Shown: piece by piece, positions 59,168 through 64,000 of the stretch | How positions within the stretch are numbered: position 1 is the stretch's first letter | Layout: each line of letters begins with the position of its first letter | DNA from: Mesostigma viride | Lineage: Eukaryota; Streptophyta; Mesostigmatophyceae; Mesostigmatales; Mesostigmataceae | Direction of reading: 5' to 3' | Assembly: GCA_009746045.1 (NCBI GenBank) | Contig: RPFO01000002.1 | Span: forward strand, 2,446,506 to 2,510,505 | DNA length: 64,000 bases | Translations under genes and position numbers: made by a program | The notes under the pieces: model-generated | Seen by the model: the letters and a program-made list of their open reading frames with translations, nothing else | The model's database searches: none | Told to the model about the DNA's origin: nothing

Positions 59168-59381
59168 ATGGCTGACATCATGCTCCGCCGTACGCGGGCT
59201 GATTTTGCGGTGCAGCAGGGCTATTAGGTTCCTCCCGTTAGGCGTTTCCATTGGTCTTATCGTAGTATAGAGCTTTGACATGGCTCTGTATATTATACTA
59301 GTAGGTTTATAGCTGGGCGTTTGCTTTGGTTTGAGTCATGATTTCACTCTGTTGTAAGTAATTATATTTTTAATACATATG
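59168..59381 (+). mobile_element. Third copy of the RLE-retrotransposon 3' end
   Basis: ATGGCTGACATCATGCTCCG to the TAATTATATTTTTAATACAT tail, matching 22828-23030, 36 kb away. It keeps the TAG stop and has a short TATTATACTAGTAG insertion. A 5'-truncated LINE insertion is the natural explanation. Confidence 0.9.
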
Positions 59382-60242
59382 AACCCGACTCGTTATTGTT
59401 GTTGTTGTACTACTCGTCAGACTCGCATAGCATATTTATAATTATAAGGCTAATCGTCAATTCGTCGGTGGGTCAGGTTTGGCTTAGGGGTATCTTATAC
59501 ACGGGTATCGTTGTGAAAGGCTCGGCTGGTCAGTGCTCAGCAGGTGTTCAGTGCAGTTCATCAGTTTATGTACAGTCCTTCACGCTTTAAGGTCAAGGCC
59601 AACTTCATGCGTGCCGAATGGCTCTACTCAATTGTAATCATTTGAACTTCAGATACGAAAATATACTATTAAATGAACTAATTTGAACTTACTATGCCGA
59701 AATCCGATGCGACCCAACTTAATGTGAAAACAACTTAAGCCAACCCAACTTAACAACATCTAATATTCACGACCGACACTCCAGGAGATATCGCCGGAGA
59801 GGGGGTGGGGTCAAGCACCCCCTCCCCTCCCCCCAAGCCACGGGAACCCCCCAAGTGAGGTTAGGGTATCAGACGCCCCCCCCCCCCCTCTCCCCCCCCC
59901 CCCTGCCCCCCCCCCCCCCGACGTCGACCAAGGTTCGCACATGGTATATAATGACCATATTAAACTAATATTACTAATTTGGCAAGGTGGGGGTCATCCC
60001 GCACTATCCAGGGCATCGCGAGTGCGCGGCCAATCAAAAAAGGCTAGGAAAGACTGAACGCCAATACGAAAGAAGCAGACGTAATGGCCACCAACCCGCG
60101 CGAAGGGCCAAGCGAGCGAAGCGAGCTGCTCTTCGATCCTGCGCATAGCCAACGCAGCGAGCAGCGAGTGAAGCGAGCACCGTACGGTTCCCCTCTCCGG
60201 AGAGAAGCGAACTACGCCTAACGGGCTACTACAAACTACTTG
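59382..60242. other. Intergenic with C-homopolymer stretches
   Basis: No gene. C-rich runs at about 59815-59835 and 59874-59920. At 60105-60180 there are short GCGAGCGAAGCGAGC-type direct repeats. Confidence 0.6.
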
Positions 60243-60479
60243 TAGCGGGCAGCGGGCAGCAGCGGGGAGCAGCGGGGAGCAGCGGGCAGCGGGCAGCCGG
60301 AAGCGGGCAGCGGGTAGCGGGCAGCGGGCAGCCGGCAGCGGGCAGCGGGCAGCGGGCAGCGGGCAGCGGGCAGCGGGCCGGCAGTGGGCAGCGGGCAGCG
60401 GGCAGCGGGCAGCGGGCAGCGGGCAGCGGGCAGCGGGCAGCGGGCAGCGGGCAGCGGGCAGCGGGCAGCGGGCAGCGGG
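60243..60479. repeat. (GGGCAGC)n heptamer array
   Basis: About 33 heptamers, perfect towards the right end and mixed (GGGGAGC, CCGGCAG, GGGTAGC) towards the left. Intergenic. Minus-strand frames read LPAARCP repeats and are not a protein. Confidence 0.95.
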
Positions 60480-60539
60480 TGTAACAAGCAAAAGTGTTTT
60501 GTTGTTACATGATTCCTTTGTTTTGTGAACGTTTGGCTT

Positions 60540-62266
60540 TTAACACGTCCCCTGTAGAAACTCAGTCCTAAAAATAGGACTGAGTATACCATCTTTGAGA
60601 TCATGTGGCGGTAAGGGTAGGGGGGTACCCCATATGTTTGATATGCATCATAGCACTCAATATCATGCTAATGCTTGGGCATGTGCTTAAAAAATCATAT
60701 GTTGACCAAATCATGTAAAATTATACATGACTCTCAACCCTTACTCGCGATTTTGGAATTTTCTGTGGAAGCACGAGTGTGTAAAATCCAATAAAATCCA
60801 TATTCGCTATTAAAAATCATAGGCATGTAGATATTAGAGTTCTTGAACTGTGGCAAAAAACTGGACTCAATTCGGCCACTGGCACTGCCTGAAACATGCA
60901 AAACACTGCCAGTCCTATAAATAGGACTGGGCCTTGGTAACAAAATGCTAGCATGGGAGTGCGGTCGTACTACACACCACCGTGGCCACCAACCATGCCA
61001 ATCAACTCATTTCCCTTCCAGCATAATAGGACAACATGCTTGCATCATCATATTGCAGTTATATTATACCTTATAATGTGTTAGAGCCTATGCAAGCACG
61101 TAGGGAATGGGTTTGGATACCTACCCACGAAAGGTTTTTTTTGGTGTGTTAACCACCAATGTATTGGGCAGGTTAAGCATATTTCAAGTGTCTCTAACAA
61201 GAATGGACATGGATAAAACTGTTTTGCCTTGCCATGGCATGGCCAACATACTTGCTGGCACATGATGACAGTGGTTTACCTCCAAGATCTTTCACTCACC
61301 CATACAAGCTTGAAAGCACCCTTGACGAGGCCCATGGCCACACAATTATGCAGTATGAACGTAGCAAAAGAACAACTAACATCTATGAAGGTGTTTAAAC
61401 CCATACAGCGCCTAAAAACCTGCACAACTACACCAGGGCAAGGCAAATGCCTGGCAACATCATCTAAAAAGGGGGTTTTGGAGAGGGGCAGGCAACGGTC
61501 AAGAAAGAGCATCAAGACTCGAAACTGGCAACACCTCGCAAGCTTAAACTCATGTAAGAACATCAAGAAATGATGAGACAACGATATTCCGGCTTTACCT
61601 GGCATGGCTGGCGTTACCTTGGCCCAGGCGGTGCCCGCAAAAGTGGCACTTTGAGGCACACACACCATGACGTGACAGAGTGGTCGAAATCATCAAATCT
61701 ATACTGCCACTAAGTCAATTCTATGACAATCAATGATAAAAGGTAGAAAGATACCTATAAATCCTTCGAATTTCGCCGGAAAGCAGTTGTAGTAATCAAT
61801 TCCGTCGGCCTGCCTGATCGCAGCTTTTTCCAGCAAGAACGGTGCCGACACCTAGTAAATCGCATCCCCGCGAGCTGAAAGTTGACTTGTATCATCTCTA
61901 GGATATATAAAATCTATTTCCTGAGTTTGGCCGGCTCTGTCGTCGGAAAACGTAAACTGCATGCATGGGCGCAAGCCGCCATGGCTAGGTCGTGCATTTC
62001 CGGAACTCACGTTTCACGTGGAAAAGTACCGTTACCACCTGTTCTTTGACCGTACATTTAGCCGCTCATACCAAATCCAAAAAAATCGCAAAAATATGTC
62101 CAAGAAAGATCTTTTCACGTAGTATTTGAATAAATTTTGAGGGAATTTTTTTGACAAACCTTCCGATCGGGGCAAATTTTCTACGAAACCCCAAATCTCA
62201 GTCCTAAATTTAGGACTGAGTTGAACTCAGTCCTAAAAATAGGTGTGGCTACAGACGACGTGTTAA
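60540..62266. mobile_element. 1727-bp TTAA-bounded element with inverted ends
   Basis: Left end TTAACACGTCCCCTGTAG and right end, inverted, TTAACACGTCGTCTGTAG. The adjacent inner sequence carries CTCAGTCCTA...TAGGACTGAG palindromes (60561-60584, 62198-62219, 62225-62242); one more similar motif is internal at 60910-60927. TTAA at both tips fits piggyBac-type (or Kolobok/Sola3) target duplication. No transposase: the longest frame (61276-61668, minus) shows no DDE motif that I recognise. A non-autonomous element is the likely reading. Confidence 0.7.
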
Positions 62267-62931
62267 TGGAGGTCTTTTGGATCAGTATTGAGAAAGTGAT
62301 AAGGTTTTCTATCTAGAAGGCGGTACTTGGAACTTATTATACTTTGTCAACCGACTGTCAAAAGCCCTTATTGGTCGTGGCCTGATCCACGTGGGGTTAG
62401 TTTGTTGGTCGGTACTACTAACCCCTCCTTTGGGACTTCTGTACTTACTACACATTTAGGATCTCATGTCTGGATTTTGCCAGGCTATGTATGGTGTTGT
62501 TCTGTTTCGTGTGACTAGGATGGATACGAAGATCTCTTCTGGAATCCCACCATGATTTTGATTGGTTCCCTTCAGGTTGATGCAAGCTTGACAACTGAAT
62601 ACGTCGATATCAAGCAAGGATGTGGGGTCGCCATTGTTGACACGTTGGTTTTGATCCATCATCATGGTATAATAAAGCTTGTCTTTGTTGTCCATTCTCA
62701 AGAGCCCTTTGATTCTAGACTGCTTTTTTCAGTTCCACAGAAGACGTCTAGGGCACAACCTGTCTTTGTGTCTACAACGGGTGTTGTGGTTCCCTCAATC
62801 ACGTGCTGTGGAATCTCCATCTCAACGTTGCTCGGATACTTGAAGATCTGTGACTCAGGAAGGCAACCCAGGTAAAGATCTTTCATATTTAGACTATGGA
62901 TGATGTTGATGATCATTATTAGTCGTTACAT

Positions 62932-64000
62932 TGGTATCCGAGGATCTCTACTTCGGTGTTTCTCTTGAGTCGTAACCTTTCGGGTAGTACAATCATTGTT
63001 GAAAAGATGTCTACCATCCGGGGAGTATCATGGCGTTGCGGAAAACTTCAGGTAATAAAGAGAGAGACATATCCTTCTGTGACTGTCTTGCTCTTTCTGA
63101 CCGGAAGTCAGCCGTAACCGTTGTTTCTACCAGGTAGACGATCGCGACCCCATGTGGTGGTATGAGTAGTTCAAAGACACAATCACCTATACCCCCTACA
63201 GATCTAGGTGCGGGAGATCCATCTTCATCTCATTCACCTCTCTCTAGGGAAGGTGCTACGCGAACTACCCATACTCCACGACGTCAACTTGATTTCGATC
63301 GTACTTCTATATGTCTGAAGTGAGACGGGCCTCGCTGTCCGTCGGGCCAAAGTTTTCTGTCACCGCGTCTGGCATCCAACCAGGCGAGCCATCTCTAACT
63401 CGCGTGGGTCGAGGAGGAGGGTCACTCGCCCAGGATTCCGGGGGAGCGAACTCCAGTGCCTAGTGCATCGTCATCCTTTCTTTTTCCTGTTAACACCACG
63501 CCAGGTCGAGACGGGGCCAGATTAGCAGCGGATCGCCTCTCAGCAGCAAAGATCAAACTACAACAAGATGAACAACACGCAGCGATGAATACATAGAAAG
63601 ATGGTGGAGGAGGTGGAACAGGATGTGGGAAGACTTCGTCAGAGGATTGAGGACGAGGAGGCGGCCATGCGTGAGATGGTTTCTAGAGTGGATAGAGAGG
63701 CTCCTAGGTTGGGTGATAGAGGGGTTCTACCTTATCATGCCACAGTTGCTACGGGGAATGCGACGCAGGATAGTGAGAGACAAGAACCCTCGCATGCGAC
63801 CTCGGTCACCTTCACCACGCCCGCTAGCGACGTCCCAGTGACCGTCACACTGCCGCCACATCAAGGTCCAGCTCCACCTCAATTTTCCTAAAATTGAATC
63901 TGTAGACAAGCTGTCGCTTAAACTAATCTCACTCATCGCAGTTTTGACCATGTCTCTACTCGATTCCAGGAATCATGTGTTCGCTATCCATTTCGCCAAT
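62932..64000 (+). mobile_element. 5' internal part of a decayed LTR retrotransposon
   Basis: TGGTATCCGAGGATC at 62932 resembles a tRNA-iMet primer binding site and follows GTTACA, a plausible LTR end. Downstream is a broken Gag-like stretch, leaving the window at the right. The LTR start is not defined; TGTTAATGG at 62261 would fit an LTR of ~670 bp but overlaps the right tip of the TTAA element. Confidence 0.5.
63162..63323 (+). pseudogene. Gag N-terminal fragment, broken
   Basis: ATG 63162 (MSSSKTQSPIPPTDLGAGDP) to TGA 63321. A second frame resumes at 63311 (MSEVRRASLSVGPKFSV) and ends at about 63461. A third frame at 63601-63891 is coiled-coil-like (MVEEVEQDVGRLRQRIEDEE) and then Pro-rich. 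The three frames may be one decayed gag; no CCHC box seen before the window ends. Confidence 0.4.

Noticed and set aside
59134..59385. Target-site duplication around the LINE tail at 59168
   Set aside because: ATACATATGA occurs on both sides but not directly at the insertion borders.

Overview
Eukaryotic nuclear DNA, most likely from a green alga. That assignment is inference: the reconstructed glutathione reductase and sorting nexin look plant/algal in type, the genes are intron-dense with GT-AG introns, coding sequence is GC-rich, and TGTAA-type candidate poly(A) signals lie downstream of two genes. No bacterial features, rRNA, intact tRNA or CRISPR were found. I rebuilt three host genes by hand, exon by exon, matching splice sites and reading phase at each junction.

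Layout. (1) 1-8.8 kb, minus strand: the N-terminal half of glutathione reductase (8 exons, 231 codons), running off the left edge; its introns hold four different tandem arrays. (2) 8.8-11.9 kb: intergenic, filled by a 245-bp tandem duplication and a family of elements with ~110-bp terminal inverted repeats (TIRs). (3) 11.9-18.5 kb, plus strand: a seven-exon ankyrin-repeat gene with a possible N-myristoylation start, a 27-bp minisatellite in intron 2, a small TA-flanked MITE in intron 4, and one unresolved frame change in exon 4. (4) 18.5-21.8 kb: no gene seen; one MITE and a hairpin. (5) 21.8-43.8 kb: a transposon graveyard. It contains a non-LTR fragment with a restriction-like endonuclease, several decayed LINE copies, one nearly intact LINE with an apurinic-type endonuclease, and a nested stack: a LINE interrupted by a TGTC...GACA element and by a gag-only LTR retrotransposon, whose own LTR is interrupted by another TGTC...GACA element. 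(6) 43.8-58.6 kb, minus strand: a complete 15-exon, 543-residue PX-BAR sorting nexin (SNX1/SNX2/Vps5 type) with four tandem arrays in its introns. (7) 58.6-64 kb: a LINE tail copy, C-rich tracts, a 7-bp array, a 1.73-kb TTAA-flanked TIR element, and the decayed 5' part of another LTR retrotransposon at the right edge.

The host genes look like unrelated housekeeping functions (glutathione redox cycling, ankyrin scaffold, endosomal sorting). What unites the window is architecture. All three genes carry long tandem arrays in introns, usually with a repeat unit private to that intron. Most of the very long open frames in those arrays exist only because the repeats lack stop codons, and they should not be annotated as proteins.
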